Positions 54,714 to 62,927 of a stretch of DNA of 64,000 nt are shown here, in pieces. Positions within the stretch are counted from its first letter, which is position 1; every line of letters starts with the position of its first letter. The notes beneath the pieces were generated by a model. It saw only the letters and a program-made list of their open reading frames with translations. It had not been told where the DNA came from and did not search any database. The translations under genes and the position numbers were made by a program. The stretch covers positions 30,271-94,270 of the IMG/VR virus record IMGVR_UViG_3300037189_018453. One strand, 5' to 3'. Source of the stretch: a virus.

Positions 54714-54735
54714 TACTATATTGGTGTAATATAAA
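54714..54735. other. Partial inverted repeat between nrdA and mazG
   Basis: Arms TATATT (54717-54722) and AATATA (54728-54733) flank a 5-base loop. It shares the core TACTATATTG with the inverted repeats at 57446 and 58974. It lies just upstream of the MazG-like gene on the - strand. Confidence 0.35.
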
Positions 54736-54739
54736 AATT

Positions 54740-56392
54740 TTAAGATTCACAACTACTACAGGTTAAAATACTTCTCGCTAATTCTTGAGCCGGGTTGGAT
54801 GATCTCTGGTAATAAAATGTTTTTATCCCATTTTCCCATCCAAAAATAAGTAGTTCACTGACTTCTTTAGCTGGGCAATTTGGCGGAATCATTAAATTTA
54901 AAGATACCGCCTGATCTATATATTTTTGCCTTTGTATATTTTGAATAACAATTTCTTTTTGACTAATTTCTCCAAATGTTTTAAATACATCTTTCTCTTC
55001 TTTAGTTAGAAAATCTAAATGTTGAACACTACCGCCTCTAACTAAAATATCTTTCCATACTTCTTCTCTGTCTTGATTCTTCTCTTTTAATATTTTTTTT
55101 AGATATGGATTTTTGTATGTAAAACTACCTTTAGCTAATTTCTTTACAAAATAATTAGAATTTAAAGGCTCTATCGATGGACTTACCTGTCCTAATATAA
55201 AACTACTGCTAGTTGTCGGAGCAACTGCTAGTGTTGTTACATTTCTCTTGTTGTATCCTTTAAGCAGTTCTGGTTCGCCAAATTTTTCTGCCATTTCGAT
55301 AGAAGCTTTGTCTGACCTAGCTCTAATAGTTTTCCATATATCTACATTTAAGTTTTTAGCTGCCATTGATTCAAAAGAAATCATTTTAGACTGTAATAAA
55401 GAATGCCAACCTAAAACACCCATACCCAACGCTCTTTGGTTTTTAGCAAAATTATGAGCAGACTCCATGAATTTACTATCTATTGTTTTACGAATAAATT
55501 CTTCATTTACTGCATCCAAAAAATACACAAGGGTTTCCACCGCATCAGTATTCTTTATCTCATCCCAATGTAATAGATTAAGAGAAGATAAAACACACAC
55601 GAAAGAATTATCTTCATCACAATGCAAGGTGATTTCGGAACATAAATTTGAGCTTTTTATTTTAAGTCTTTTATCTTTATATGGCTGAGGAGCGTTGTTA
55701 TTAACATTGTCGGAAAAAAGTAAATATGGATACCCTGTTTGAAATCTTTTTTGAATTATTTTAGCCCATATTTTTCTTTTATCTTTATCACCGGCCACCA
55801 TATCTTTCATCCATTCATCAGTTATTGTAATGCCAATACTCATATTTTGAATGTTATGGCCTTCTGAACGTATTTGTAAAAATTCTTCTATATCTGGATG
55901 TTCAACGGGTAAATAAGCAGCAAATGACCCTCTTCTAGCAGATCCTTGGGACACAACTTCTGCTACTTTGTCAAATAGCTCCATAAAATGAACAGGCCCG
56001 CTACTTTCACCACCAACACTAATTTTCGCTCCTCTATGTCTAAGGTCTCCAAAATAACCGCTTGTTCCACCACCAAGCTTGCTCATCATTCCAACTTCTG
56101 CCACTTTATTTAGAATGCCATCCATAGTATCTGGAATATACGAGTTAAAGCATGATACTGGAAGACCTCTATCGTTACCAAAATTTGTCCAAACAGGAGT
56201 AGCCAAAGAATAAAATCCTCTACTCATATAGTCTTCAAATTTATCGGCAAATGAATCTATATTTAGAATAGATTGTGCAGTTTCGGCTATTTGCCTAACT
56301 CTAGTTTCCGGAGTAATTCCTTCTTTGACATATCCTCGTTCCAGAAAAATACGACTATGAGAATTTAACCAGTAATATTTTTTATTAGTCAT
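54740..56392 (-). CDS. nrdA: Class I ribonucleotide reductase, large subunit
   Basis: A 550-residue NrdA without an N-terminal ATP cone. Motifs in order: LATPVWTNFG, LPVSCFNS (redox Cys), GGTSGYFGDLR, IKSSNLCSEI (active-site Cys), FVCVLSSLNL (second redox Cys), MGVLGWHSLLQ, VAPTTSSSFILGQVSPSIEP, IKTFYYQRS (radical-transfer Tyr pair) and the C-terminal CSSC, which passes electrons from thioredoxin or glutaredoxin. It reduces ribonucleotides to deoxyribonucleotides. The absence of the ATP cone is common in phage enzymes and means no dATP inhibition by that site. It is encoded 26 bases after nrdB. Confidence 0.94.
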   Translation of the reverse strand: MTNKKYYWLNSHSRIFLERGYVKEGITPETRVRQIAETAQSILNIDSFADKFEDYMSRGFYSLATPVWTNFGNDRGLPVSCFNSYIPDTMDGILNKVAEVGMMSKLGGGTSGYFGDLRHRGAKISVGGESSGPVHFMELFDKVAEVVSQGSARRGSFAAYLPVEHPDIEEFLQIRSEGHNIQNMSIGITITDEWMKDMVAGDKDKRKIWAKIIQKRFQTGYPYLLFSDNVNNNAPQPYKDKRLKIKSSNLCSEITLHCDEDNSFVCVLSSLNLLHWDEIKNTDAVETLVYFLDAVNEEFIRKTIDSKFMESAHNFAKNQRALGMGVLGWHSLLQSKMISFESMAAKNLNVDIWKTIRARSDKASIEMAEKFGEPELLKGYNKRNVTTLAVAPTTSSSFILGQVSPSIEPLNSNYFVKKLAKGSFTYKNPYLKKILKEKNQDREEVWKDILVRGGSVQHLDFLTKEEKDVFKTFGEISQKEIVIQNIQRQKYIDQAVSLNLMIPPNCPAKEVSELLIFGWENGIKTFYYQRSSNPAQELARSILTCSSCES

Positions 56393-56418
56393 CTTATCCT
56401 AAAGCTTATAATGGGTTC

Positions 56419-57390
56419 TTAAAATAAATCTTCCGCACTGAAACTTTGAGAGTGCTTGGCATACTCTACTGGGCGGCTATGAAAAAAATCTGTCATATTA
56501 TTTCCTAATACCTGTTCATCAAACCAAGATGTTTTAGATATGGTTGCCTCGTCTACTTCAAAAATTGAATCATATCCTATTTTCCGGAGAGAATCATTCA
56601 TTCTGTTCTTAATAAATTCTTTAAGAAGTTCCGAATTAAGTTTCTCATGTGTATATCCGTTAACTATCCATTCTATAATTTGACACTCATATTTAATGGC
56701 GTCGTTAGCCTCATGCTCTATCTTCGCCTTAAGCTCATCATCAAACAAATCAGGATATTCTTGCTTAATGGTATTTATGATCTTGATTCCTATCATAGAA
56801 TGAAGATTTTCTTCTCTACTAGTATATTCAACTTGTTTATTAGTGTCTTTCAGTAAATTCTTGTATCTACCAAAAAAACTAATAGTATAAAATTGAGAAA
56901 ACAAGGCTATGTTTTCTACAAACAAAGTAAAAAGAATGAGCGAGTAAATAAATTGTTTTTTATTATTGTCATGAAATTTATGGAGATGTTTTCTAAGATA
57001 ATTAACTCGCCCCTTAATAATATCTAATTGTAAAATATCTTCAAAAGCATCATCTATACCCAATACTTCCAGCAGTCTCTCATAGGCATCCCCATGGATA
57101 ACTTCAACATTAGCCATAACATAACCCATATCATTCATACTAGGATGGGGTAAATTATCTCCAAGTTTAGCCCAGAATTTTTTCACACTAATCTCTAGTT
57201 GACCTATTGTGGATAGTGCTCGGGTAATAATTTGTTTTTCTTGTTCTGTAAGATTCACTTTAAAGTCTTGAGTGTCACTACTAAAATTAAACTCTCTATG
57301 AGTCCAGAATCCATTATGCATAGCCTCTATGAATTCTTGGGTCCAAGGGTAGTGGTCGGGTTTGCGACTAATTTGTTCATCAAATAACAT
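56419..57390 (-). CDS. nrdB: Class I ribonucleotide reductase, small subunit
   Basis: A 323-residue NrdB from the ATG at 57390 (MLFDEQISRKPDHYPW); the longer frame to 57480 runs into the dCMP deaminase gene and is rejected. Metal ligands: E in QLEISVKKFW, EVIHGDAYERLL (Glu, His and a Tyr in the radical position), LFVENIALF and SREENLHSMIG. The Tyr suggests a Tyr-radical enzyme, while the first ligand appears to be Glu rather than Asp, so the exact subclass is open. It pairs with NrdA downstream. The C-terminal AEDLF carries the usual acidic, aromatic tail that docks to NrdA. Confidence 0.92.
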   Translation of the reverse strand: MLFDEQISRKPDHYPWTQEFIEAMHNGFWTHREFNFSSDTQDFKVNLTEQEKQIITRALSTIGQLEISVKKFWAKLGDNLPHPSMNDMGYVMANVEVIHGDAYERLLEVLGIDDAFEDILQLDIIKGRVNYLRKHLHKFHDNNKKQFIYSLILFTLFVENIALFSQFYTISFFGRYKNLLKDTNKQVEYTSREENLHSMIGIKIINTIKQEYPDLFDDELKAKIEHEANDAIKYECQIIEWIVNGYTHEKLNSELLKEFIKNRMNDSLRKIGYDSIFEVDEATISKTSWFDEQVLGNNMTDFFHSRPVEYAKHSQSFSAEDLF

Positions 57391-57445
57391 TATTAAAATC
57401 TTTCTATATTTTGGAATTAACCGATAGTTCTTCGATAGAACCATG

Positions 57446-57466
57446 GTACTATATTGATCATAGTAC
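57446..57466. other. Inverted repeat before nrdB
   Basis: Perfect 7-bp arms GTACTAT (57446-57452) and ATAGTAC (57460-57466) with a 7-base loop. The 14-base string ATGGTACTATATTG occurs here and again at 58973. It lies between the dCMP deaminase end and the nrdB start, about 60 bases before the nrdB ATG, and may be an operator. Confidence 0.5.
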
Positions 57467-57928
57467 ACCGCAAACACCACTTAACCAAGAAAGATCCGGA
57501 TCTATTTTGTGAATTTTTATATTGCTCATTTCAACAAAAGTATCGAATCTTTTTTTTGCATTTTCATCAAACAAATAAGTACCATGATCATCTATCATAT
57601 AGACAGTTTTAATACCTTCCTGCCACAAAGATATAATGCAATTATTACAACATTGACCTGTTACATAAGCTATACCATTATCTGGCCTAACTACACAATT
57701 AGCCAGAGCATTGATTTCTGAATGAACCATCCAAAAATATTTTTCTGGTCTTTCTGTTGGAAGTTCTTGGTCTCTTAATCCTCTAGGAAAACCGTTATAG
57801 CCAACACCTAATATTCTATTGTTTTGATCAGTAATAACACAACCATGTTTAGTATGTATATCATGACTGCGCTGAGAAACCACCTTGGCCAAACCCAAAA
57901 AATAATCTGTCCATGATGGTCTAAGCAT
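57458..57928 (-). CDS. dCMP deaminase
   Basis: A 156-residue zinc deaminase: VVSQRSHDIHTKHGCVI, GVGYNGFPRGL, then MVHSEINALAN (His zinc ligand and catalytic Glu) and QCCNNCIISL (two Cys ligands; Cys stands where Pro is usual). It converts dCMP to dUMP, the precursor for dTTP. It starts the nucleotide block ahead of nrdB. A thymidylate synthase is not in this window. A promoter with -35 TTGACC overlapping the preceding stop fits regulation of this gene onward. Confidence 0.88.
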   Translation of the reverse strand: MLRPSWTDYFLGLAKVVSQRSHDIHTKHGCVITDQNNRILGVGYNGFPRGLRDQELPTERPEKYFWMVHSEINALANCVVRPDNGIAYVTGQCCNNCIISLWQEGIKTVYMIDDHGTYLFDENAKKRFDTFVEMSNIKIHKIDPDLSWLSGVCGVL

Positions 57929-57981
57929 TTTTGTATAAATTAGTGATGGTATTGAGAAAGCTTGGTGACAACCGATAAGAT

Positions 57982-58009
57982 ATATTACAGCTTCTGGTTC
58001 CTAGGTCAA
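57982..58009 (-). promoter_or_regulatory. Sigma70-like promoter for the dCMP deaminase/nrd block
   Basis: On the - strand TTGACC (58004-58009) and TAATAT (57982-57987) are 16 bases apart. As with ssb, the -35 overlaps the stop codon of the upstream gene. The dCMP deaminase ATG is about 54 bases downstream of the -10. Confidence 0.55.
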
Positions 58010-58260
58010 GGACTAGTTTTTGACAGCTTGTTATAAAGCACTAGAGCTAGAACTCCACCAACCACACCCATCACTATACCAGCAGGAGAAACGGCATCAT
58101 AACTGCCAAGCATATATAGCACAGCTCCACCCATATATGATCCGGCAACACCTAGAACTATAGTTTTCCAGAAACCGAAATTTTCTTCGCCCGGAACAAC
58201 GCTTTTGGCTATGCTGCCAACAAATAGTCCATATACACACCATACTAAGATATTAAACAT
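58006..58260 (-). CDS. GlsB/YeaQ/YmgE-type membrane protein
   Basis: An 84-residue, three-helix membrane protein: MFNILVWCVYGLFVGSIAK, GFWKTIVLGVAGSYMGGAVLY, IVMGVVGGVLALVLY. The Gly-rich G.IA..V.PG...G....I.LG..G...GG pattern is the transglycosylase-associated family (Transgly_assoc), common in bacteria and of unclear function. Its presence in a phage lysis-like module suggests a role in the cell membrane during infection. The promoter of the next gene overlaps its stop codon. Confidence 0.85.
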   Translation of the reverse strand: MFNILVWCVYGLFVGSIAKSVVPGEENFGFWKTIVLGVAGSYMGGAVLYMLGSYDAVSPAGIVMGVVGGVLALVLYNKLSKTSP

Positions 58261-58648
58261 TTGCTGCCTCCACTAGTGTTTTAATTTCATTTTCTGTTAA
58301 ATTTTCGCCAGTATCTAAAATAGCATTCATTAAATAGCCACCATATTTTTTATAATCTTCTTTAGATAATTCTCTTCTGATGGTTTTTTTAATAGTCATT
58401 CTTGTAAACCATGATCTTTTCATAGTTAGCGTTCTAATTTGTTCGCTAAAATATTCGTATTTTTGCTGACGATTAAATAATTTGATTTTGGTTTTCTCAC
58501 ACTCTTGTATAACTCGAACCACCGTTAAAATGATACTAATAACCATCAATATTGCTATAACGCTACCAAATTTTTCTGTATTTTCATCTTTATTAGGCAT
58601 TTTGTTAATAATTTTTTGGGCAATTTTTTTAAGATCTTCGTTATTCAT
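58253..58648 (-). CDS. Unknown single-pass membrane protein
   Basis: A 131-residue protein from the ATG at 58648, which overlaps the previous stop as ATGA (the longer frame to 58672 overlaps further and is less likely). One hydrophobic helix (VIAILMVISIILTVVRVIQEC) near residues 30-50 is followed by a basic cytoplasmic or periplasmic tail (MKRSWFTRMTIKKTIRREL). No family is recognised. Part of the membrane module. Confidence 0.6.
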   Translation of the reverse strand: MNNEDLKKIAQKIINKMPNKDENTEKFGSVIAILMVISIILTVVRVIQECEKTKIKLFNRQQKYEYFSEQIRTLTMKRSWFTRMTIKKTIRRELSKEDYKKYGGYLMNAILDTGENLTENEIKTLVEAANV

Positions 58649-58953
58649 TTGTGTATAACCTTGGTTTTGCATGAGTCTTTACCACACTTAACATTAGGAT
58701 CAGATGATTTAGATTCATCTTCAGGTTCACAATAACCACATTCTATTTTTTTAATATTATCACCACTCATATACCATCCTTTGCCTTTGCAAACCGGACA
58801 GTCTTTTCTTTTATATTTTTTTTGAGACTCATCCATATGTTTACTTTTAATAATACCCCCTACAAGCACAACAGGAGCAGTTGTGGATCCATAATAACTC
58901 GTAGCAGAAAAGAATATGCCAGCCAATAAAATTGAACAAACTAATTTATTCAT
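58645..58953 (-). CDS. Exported or anchored protein with DnaJ-type zinc motif
   Basis: A 102-residue protein. The N-terminus is a signal-like hydrophobic stretch (MNKLVCSILLAGIFFSATSYYG) and the body has CPVCKGKGWYMSG...CGYC, the DnaJ CxxCxGxG zinc pattern, plus two later Cys. Because the zinc motif follows the signal, a periplasmic or membrane-side role is possible. The inverted repeat at 58974-58996 lies just upstream of its start. No function is known. Confidence 0.6.
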   Translation of the reverse strand: MNKLVCSILLAGIFFSATSYYGSTTAPVVLVGGIIKSKHMDESQKKYKRKDCPVCKGKGWYMSGDNIKKIECGYCEPEDESKSSDPNVKCGKDSCKTKVIHK

Positions 58954-59158
58954 CTTTTTTTCTCCAAGGCAATGGTACTATATTGTCTATAGTATCAACT
59001 ACTTTTTTAATAGGTCTAGGACGACTAGGTTTATTTACAGGAACATTATCGGCTTTAGGTTTCGGAGATAGTTTGATTATTAAATTAACCAAACGCTCAA
59101 TAACACTAATGATTAGATTAACTAAACCGCGTATTTGTAAGCGCTCTCTAAGATTCAT
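58946..59158 (-). CDS. Small amphipathic membrane-associated protein, 70 aa
   Basis: A short protein with hydrophobic/basic N-terminal helices (LVNLIISVIERLVNLIIKL) and a Pro/Lys-rich tail (PVNKPSRPRPIKK). It has a strong AGGAG site 7 bases before the ATG. It follows a TGGTGTATTAT motif and precedes the zinc protein with an 8-base overlap. It could be a small spanin-like or antiholin-like element, but this is not supported by a family. Confidence 0.6.
   Translation of the reverse strand: MNLRERLQIRGLVNLIISVIERLVNLIIKLSPKPKADNVPVNKPSRPRPIKKVVDTIDNIVPLPWRKKDE
58974..58996. other. Second copy of the GGTACTATATTG inverted repeat
   Basis: Arms TACTATA (58976-58982) and TATAGTA (58988-58994) flank a 5-base loop. 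The left part is identical over 14 bases to the copy at 57443. Here it lies inside the coding end of the 70-residue gene, just upstream of the start of the next gene. Confidence 0.5.
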
Positions 59159-59184
59159 AAAAATACTCCTAATAGGTATTATTA

Positions 59185-59195
59185 TAATACACCAT
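59185..59195 (-). promoter_or_regulatory. TGGTGTATTAT promoter-like motif
   Basis: The - strand string TGGTGTATTATAAT stands about 30 bases before the 70-residue gene. A similar TGGTGTATAAT occurs at 62974-62984 and TGGTGTATATA at 54321-54331, each before a gene start. It may be a phage promoter with a TATAAT-like -10. Confidence 0.35.
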
Positions 59196-59211
59196 TAAAA
59201 TAATTTAAGAA

Positions 59212-61275
59212 TTATAGATAAGAATCAAATCCGTAATCTGGTAGTTTTTGTACTGGGAAACCATCAAAATTACTGAATGCGTAGGCCCCGTTTTGAGAAA
59301 GCATTCCCTTTGCCACATCGGCTTTTATTAAAAAAGATCCATCTGGAATAGGACCCCAATCTGGATGTCCTCCATCGTTCCATTTGCCCCAACTATTTTG
59401 GATCAGGAACGCTAGTTCTCCATTAGTGTCATCACATGCTATCCATGCCATAGCATGAGCCCATGAGCCAGACTGCTTAGCAAAGCCCTTTTTATCTCGT
59501 ATGCTACTAAATCCATAACTAGAACAAACACTTAATGCATAACCATTAGCTAAAGCGTCTCGTGCTTCTTCTACTGTTCTTACAAGACTAACTGTTTTTA
59601 TTTGATGGTCATTTGCTAAATCTATAATAGGATCTGGTAGTCCACGACCTCCCCAGCCCGCACCTAACATTCCTTGGTATTTAGATAAATCAACAACGCC
59701 TTTATAGTTTTTTCTAACTAAAACACCCCCATATTTACTCACAAACTCAGCCGCTCTAGCACAACTCATGCCTTGTCCACCATGCCCACGAGCACCATAA
59801 ATTCCCTCTGTTGCGCCCCTAGCTATCCAACTCTCTCTATCTGCATGAACATCAATTTCTACTGCTCGACTAACATCACAAGCGTTTCGCGTTGCGTGAC
59901 TTACACAGTTATTGATACCAATACCATTACAAATAAAATTATGATCTTTTTCAACTTCTATACAGTAAACAAAATTTTCTTCTGGTTCTACTATATTAAT
60001 ATCTACGATTCTAATCATAGAACCTATAGTATTTTTCATAGATATTTTTGTAATGTATTTAGTTTTTTCACAAGCTATATGTCTGCTCGACGAAGCACTT
60101 AAATTTAAAACGTACGCATCTTGTCTATTCTGATCATGAGACATATCTCTTTTCAAAATAGAAAAATTAAGATTAACATCATTAGCTATTTTGGCAAAAT
60201 TCAATACTAGATTTTTAGAAACACTACAAGCAGAAGTCTGTATTTTACCTTGATGGCCATCACCATCAATCCAGCCTTTTAGTAAGGCTAGTTTATTTTT
60301 TTTAGTAGTTACAAACAATTGTTTCCCTAAGCTTTTGGTATAGGTGTTGCCATTAACAAGATACTTAAATAAATTCGCAACAAATACACTATTTATTCTA
60401 GCATAGATAACTGTTGATTTTGATGGCACTTGATAAATATGAGTATCAATATCAAAGATTTCTTTGATGTAAGAACGAATTTGTTCTGCGATAATAGCCT
60501 CATGTCCGCCTAAGTTGAAAGTGATTCTTTCGATCTTATTATCCACACCATCAACACCCCCCTCTGCGGCATATAGGCCTAGAAGCCAACATAATTTTGT
60601 GTCTAATTTAATATATCGTTTAATTGGGCATCTACCCCCTTTGGCTCTAATATATCCTTTCTCTACGGGTTCTAGTCTCAGTTGTTTGTAGTCGGTATTT
60701 TCATCTATAATTTTCCCATCATAGAAATTAGTCATATCAAAAATATGATCTTCTTCAAAATCAACCTGGGGCATAAATACGCTGTCTCCAATCTCTAGTA
60801 ATCCAATAGCCTTTGTTTTCATTGATATATTATCTATAATATATTGGTGGTCTGGAGTAGAAGCTATTTTAGTATGATTAGACAGGGTTAACTCCACCAT
60901 TTTTTTGTGATAAGGTTTTTTAAAAATGTTTGTGACTTTTCTCTTCTTGCCGAGAGCGCTGATTACATACTCTCCAATTTTGATATCTTTAATTGCTTTT
61001 GACGAGCCATCGCTCATCAATACTAAATCGCTACCATTTTGGCAGTCACCAGTTACTTGTCTTTCATTATATGGGTTTTTATCAAATTTTAATACGCTTT
61101 TATAAGGAGTAGACAGCTTTCCTTTGCCTGTTCCAGAAACTTTCTTACTAGCATCTCCGAATAATGGATATTTAGAAATTTCCATTAAATGATCGAATAT
61201 ATGGGGCTCCCAAAGACAACCATTGTAGCCCTGTCGATAATTATCGTATAGTTCTTTAGGAGTAAAGCGTGGCAT
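59212..61275 (-). CDS. Papain-like cysteine protease interrupted by an intein
   Basis: A 687-residue frame; removing the intein (residues 78-456) leaves 308 residues. Extein motifs of the papain (C1) family: TGD then CVSHATRNA (catalytic Cys), GSWAHAMAWIACD (catalytic His) and LIQNSWGKWNDGG (Asn). The catalytic Cys is the first residue after the intein, so the precursor has no active protease. Role in the phage may be virion protein maturation, lysis or host protein cleavage; there is no signal peptide. It lies among membrane and holin-like genes and overlaps the previous gene by one base (ATGA-like junction). Confidence 0.9.
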   Translation of the reverse strand: MPRFTPKELYDNYRQGYNGCLWEPHIFDHLMEISKYPLFGDASKKVSGTGKGKLSTPYKSVLKFDKNPYNERQVTGDCQNGSDLVLMSDGSSKAIKDIKIGEYVISALGKKRKVTNIFKKPYHKKMVELTLSNHTKIASTPDHQYIIDNISMKTKAIGLLEIGDSVFMPQVDFEEDHIFDMTNFYDGKIIDENTDYKQLRLEPVEKGYIRAKGGRCPIKRYIKLDTKLCWLLGLYAAEGGVDGVDNKIERITFNLGGHEAIIAEQIRSYIKEIFDIDTHIYQVPSKSTVIYARINSVFVANLFKYLVNGNTYTKSLGKQLFVTTKKNKLALLKGWIDGDGHQGKIQTSACSVSKNLVLNFAKIANDVNLNFSILKRDMSHDQNRQDAYVLNLSASSSRHIACEKTKYITKISMKNTIGSMIRIVDINIVEPEENFVYCIEVEKDHNFICNGIGINNCVSHATRNACDVSRAVEIDVHADRESWIARGATEGIYGARGHGGQGMSCARAAEFVSKYGGVLVRKNYKGVVDLSKYQGMLGAGWGGRGLPDPIIDLANDHQIKTVSLVRTVEEARDALANGYALSVCSSYGFSSIRDKKGFAKQSGSWAHAMAWIACDDTNGELAFLIQNSWGKWNDGGHPDWGPIPDGSFLIKADVAKGMLSQNGAYAFSNFDGFPVQKLPDYGFDSYL
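59908..61044 (-). other. Intein (379 aa) at the protease catalytic Cys
   Basis: The intein starts with Cys (CQNGSDLVLMSDGSSKAI) and ends IGINN before the extein Cys. Block B reads STPDHQ (T..H). The penultimate residue is Asn where His is usual. LAGLIDADG motifs: LLGLYAAEGG and LKGWIDGDGH. This is a class 1 type by its first residue, unlike the other two inteins in the window. Splicing restores the active-site sequence. Confidence 0.88.
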
Positions 61276-61769
61276 TATTTACTACCCTCATTAAAGCTCC
61301 AGGCTAAACCATTAAAACCTTCAACACCTTTTGGTCTTAATTCTTTAGATAGTTTAATTGCATCATCACCCACAGCAGCAACAATTACGTCTTTGCATTC
61401 TTTAGCTAGATCTGGATACTTACCTTTAATATCTAACCTTAACATTACTCCTGTCAGCTTATTAGCCTGACGAAGTTCTTCTGTGCTAGTAATAACCTCA
61501 TCTTCTCCGTCCAATTCTACTAAACGACCAAGATCTAAATATAAATCTCTTAATTTTTTAAAATCTCTTTTATCACCAGACTTATATCCTTTTAATAAAA
61601 CCACTACTTCGTCTGCTTCTTTTTTGATATTAGCATCTGTTGGAGCAGCTAGTTCCATAACGTCTACATTGGTGTTTTTATTAGGAAATACTGATGAGAC
61701 ATCAGGTTTAAACCAACCAAGAAGAACTAATATTAGTCCAATTATTAATAATACTTTTGCATTATTCAT
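61275..61769 (-). CDS. Membrane-anchored unknown protein, 164 aa
   Basis: An N-terminal helix (VLLIIGLILVLLGWF) anchors an otherwise soluble, Lys/Asp/Glu-rich helical domain (KKLRDLYLDLGRLVELDGEDEV). No family is recognised. It ends one base into the protease start and follows another anchored protein, so the group is probably translated together. Possible membrane partner of the protease; this is inference. Confidence 0.6.
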   Translation of the reverse strand: MNNAKVLLIIGLILVLLGWFKPDVSSVFPNKNTNVDVMELAAPTDANIKKEADEVVVLLKGYKSGDKRDFKKLRDLYLDLGRLVELDGEDEVITSTEELRQANKLTGVMLRLDIKGKYPDLAKECKDVIVAAVGDDAIKLSKELRPKGVEGFNGLAWSFNEGSK

Positions 61770-62152
61770 TATACTTTCTCCTCAGTCTTACCGCACACAT
61801 TAGGACTTAAAAACGGAAACATTTGGTCAGCCACTTTTACAGCCTCAACACAACCACTCTTTACCGCCAAATCTCGTGTTTGTTTCCAGCTTACAACTAG
61901 TTTAAAAAATACATCTTCTTTATTGCTTTCTGACACAATAACAGGAGATACTTCTGGAATAACAACAGCATCAATTTTAGGTTTATTTATAGAGCTTTTA
62001 GCCCTATTTAATAAATCAGATATCATTTTTTGAACTGGATTAAGTTTTTCTTTGAATAAGACCCATAGTACAAGTCCAGCCCCAGCATATAAAGCTAAAT
62101 CTGTTGTGGTTAATTTGCTGCTAAATTGTTCAAAACTTTCTGTAAAATTCAT
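61769..62152 (-). CDS. Membrane-anchored unknown protein, 127 aa
   Basis: One membrane helix near residues 18-35 (DLALYAGAGLVLWVLFKE) with a soluble domain behind it carrying two Cys (SGCVEAVKVAD, SPNVCGKTEE). Overlaps the next start by one base. Together with its neighbours it forms a set of small anchored proteins. No function is recognised. Confidence 0.58.
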   Translation of the reverse strand: MNFTESFEQFSSKLTTTDLALYAGAGLVLWVLFKEKLNPVQKMISDLLNRAKSSINKPKIDAVVIPEVSPVIVSESNKEDVFFKLVVSWKQTRDLAVKSGCVEAVKVADQMFPFLSPNVCGKTEEKV

Positions 62153-62164
62153 TGTAAACCTCTT

Positions 62165-62599
62165 TTATTTTTCTGAAATCTTTGGCCTAACTTCCATAAA
62201 AGCATTTGTATCAATACTACGATCAACAAAAACACCAGTATTTCTAAATGTGGTTACCATAGCATCGATAGTACTGCTTACTAAAATCATAAGAAATACT
62301 TTAGTATACTTATGTATAATACGCTCAACAAGATTAGGAACAAATGGAATATCTATAATTATAAAAACTTTATCATAAAATTCGCTTAATAATTCCATAG
62401 CTATAGTTTTTTTATCTTTACCAGTTAAGTCTAAAGCTGTATTTTCTATTACTTGAATGGTACTAGCTACGGCTAATTGTAATATTCTCCAGGCTTGAGC
62501 TAATGCTACTGTTTTTACCTCATTGAGAGATAACTTAGCTTGTATAATTAATTTATCAATTTCTAATTTAACTAATTGTTTAACTGTTATTATTGACAT
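62165..62599 (-). CDS. Unknown helical membrane-associated protein, 144 aa
   Basis: Mostly amphipathic helices, with one hydrophobic stretch (KVFLMILVSSTIDAMV) that may enter the membrane. The motif DLTGKDKKTIAMELLSEFYDKVF is distinctive but I do not recognise the family. It overlaps the holin-like gene end by 20 bases, so a lysis role is possible. Confidence 0.55.
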   Translation of the reverse strand: MSIITVKQLVKLEIDKLIIQAKLSLNEVKTVALAQAWRILQLAVASTIQVIENTALDLTGKDKKTIAMELLSEFYDKVFIIIDIPFVPNLVERIIHKYTKVFLMILVSSTIDAMVTTFRNTGVFVDRSIDTNAFMEVRPKISEK

Positions 62600-62927
62600 T
62601 GTTTTTTCCCTTTAGGGTTGAGGATTTGGTTTTTTTGGGTTTGGTTTTTTTTGTTCTAGCATTTCTGGTATTAGCTTCTTTTCTTTCTTCTGGACTTGCT
62701 GTATCCCACCATACCTTTTTAAGTTCATTACGACCCTTGACATATCTATATAATACTAATAGTTGTCCTATGACCAATATGACAGCTTCTACTCCCCGAC
62801 TAGTTTCTGCTATCAGGTCTTCTTTTTGACTATTATCCTCTAATAGACCAATCAAATATAAGCCACTAAATATGAAACTAACTACGGTTAGCCAAAATTC
62901 TGAACTTCTATATCCAGGCTTAATCAT
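62580..62927 (-). CDS. Holin-like small membrane protein
   Basis: A 115-residue protein with two hydrophobic helices (SEFWLTVVSFIFSGLYLIGLL and VEAVILVIGQLLVLYRYV) and a strongly basic C-terminus (KKTKPKKTKSSTLKGKN). The start GYRSSEFWLTV is the pattern of a common phage holin-type protein. Holins open the cell membrane at the end of infection. It is the first gene after the TGGTGTATAAT motif. Confidence 0.68.
   Translation of the reverse strand: MIKPGYRSSEFWLTVVSFIFSGLYLIGLLEDNSQKEDLIAETSRGVEAVILVIGQLLVLYRYVKGRNELKKVWWDTASPEERKEANTRNARTKKTKPKKTKSSTLKGKNNVNNNS

Noticed and set aside
57391-57480. N-terminal extension of NrdB
   Set aside because: It overlaps the dCMP deaminase and the inverted repeat, while the ATG at 57390 begins the normal NrdB sequence.
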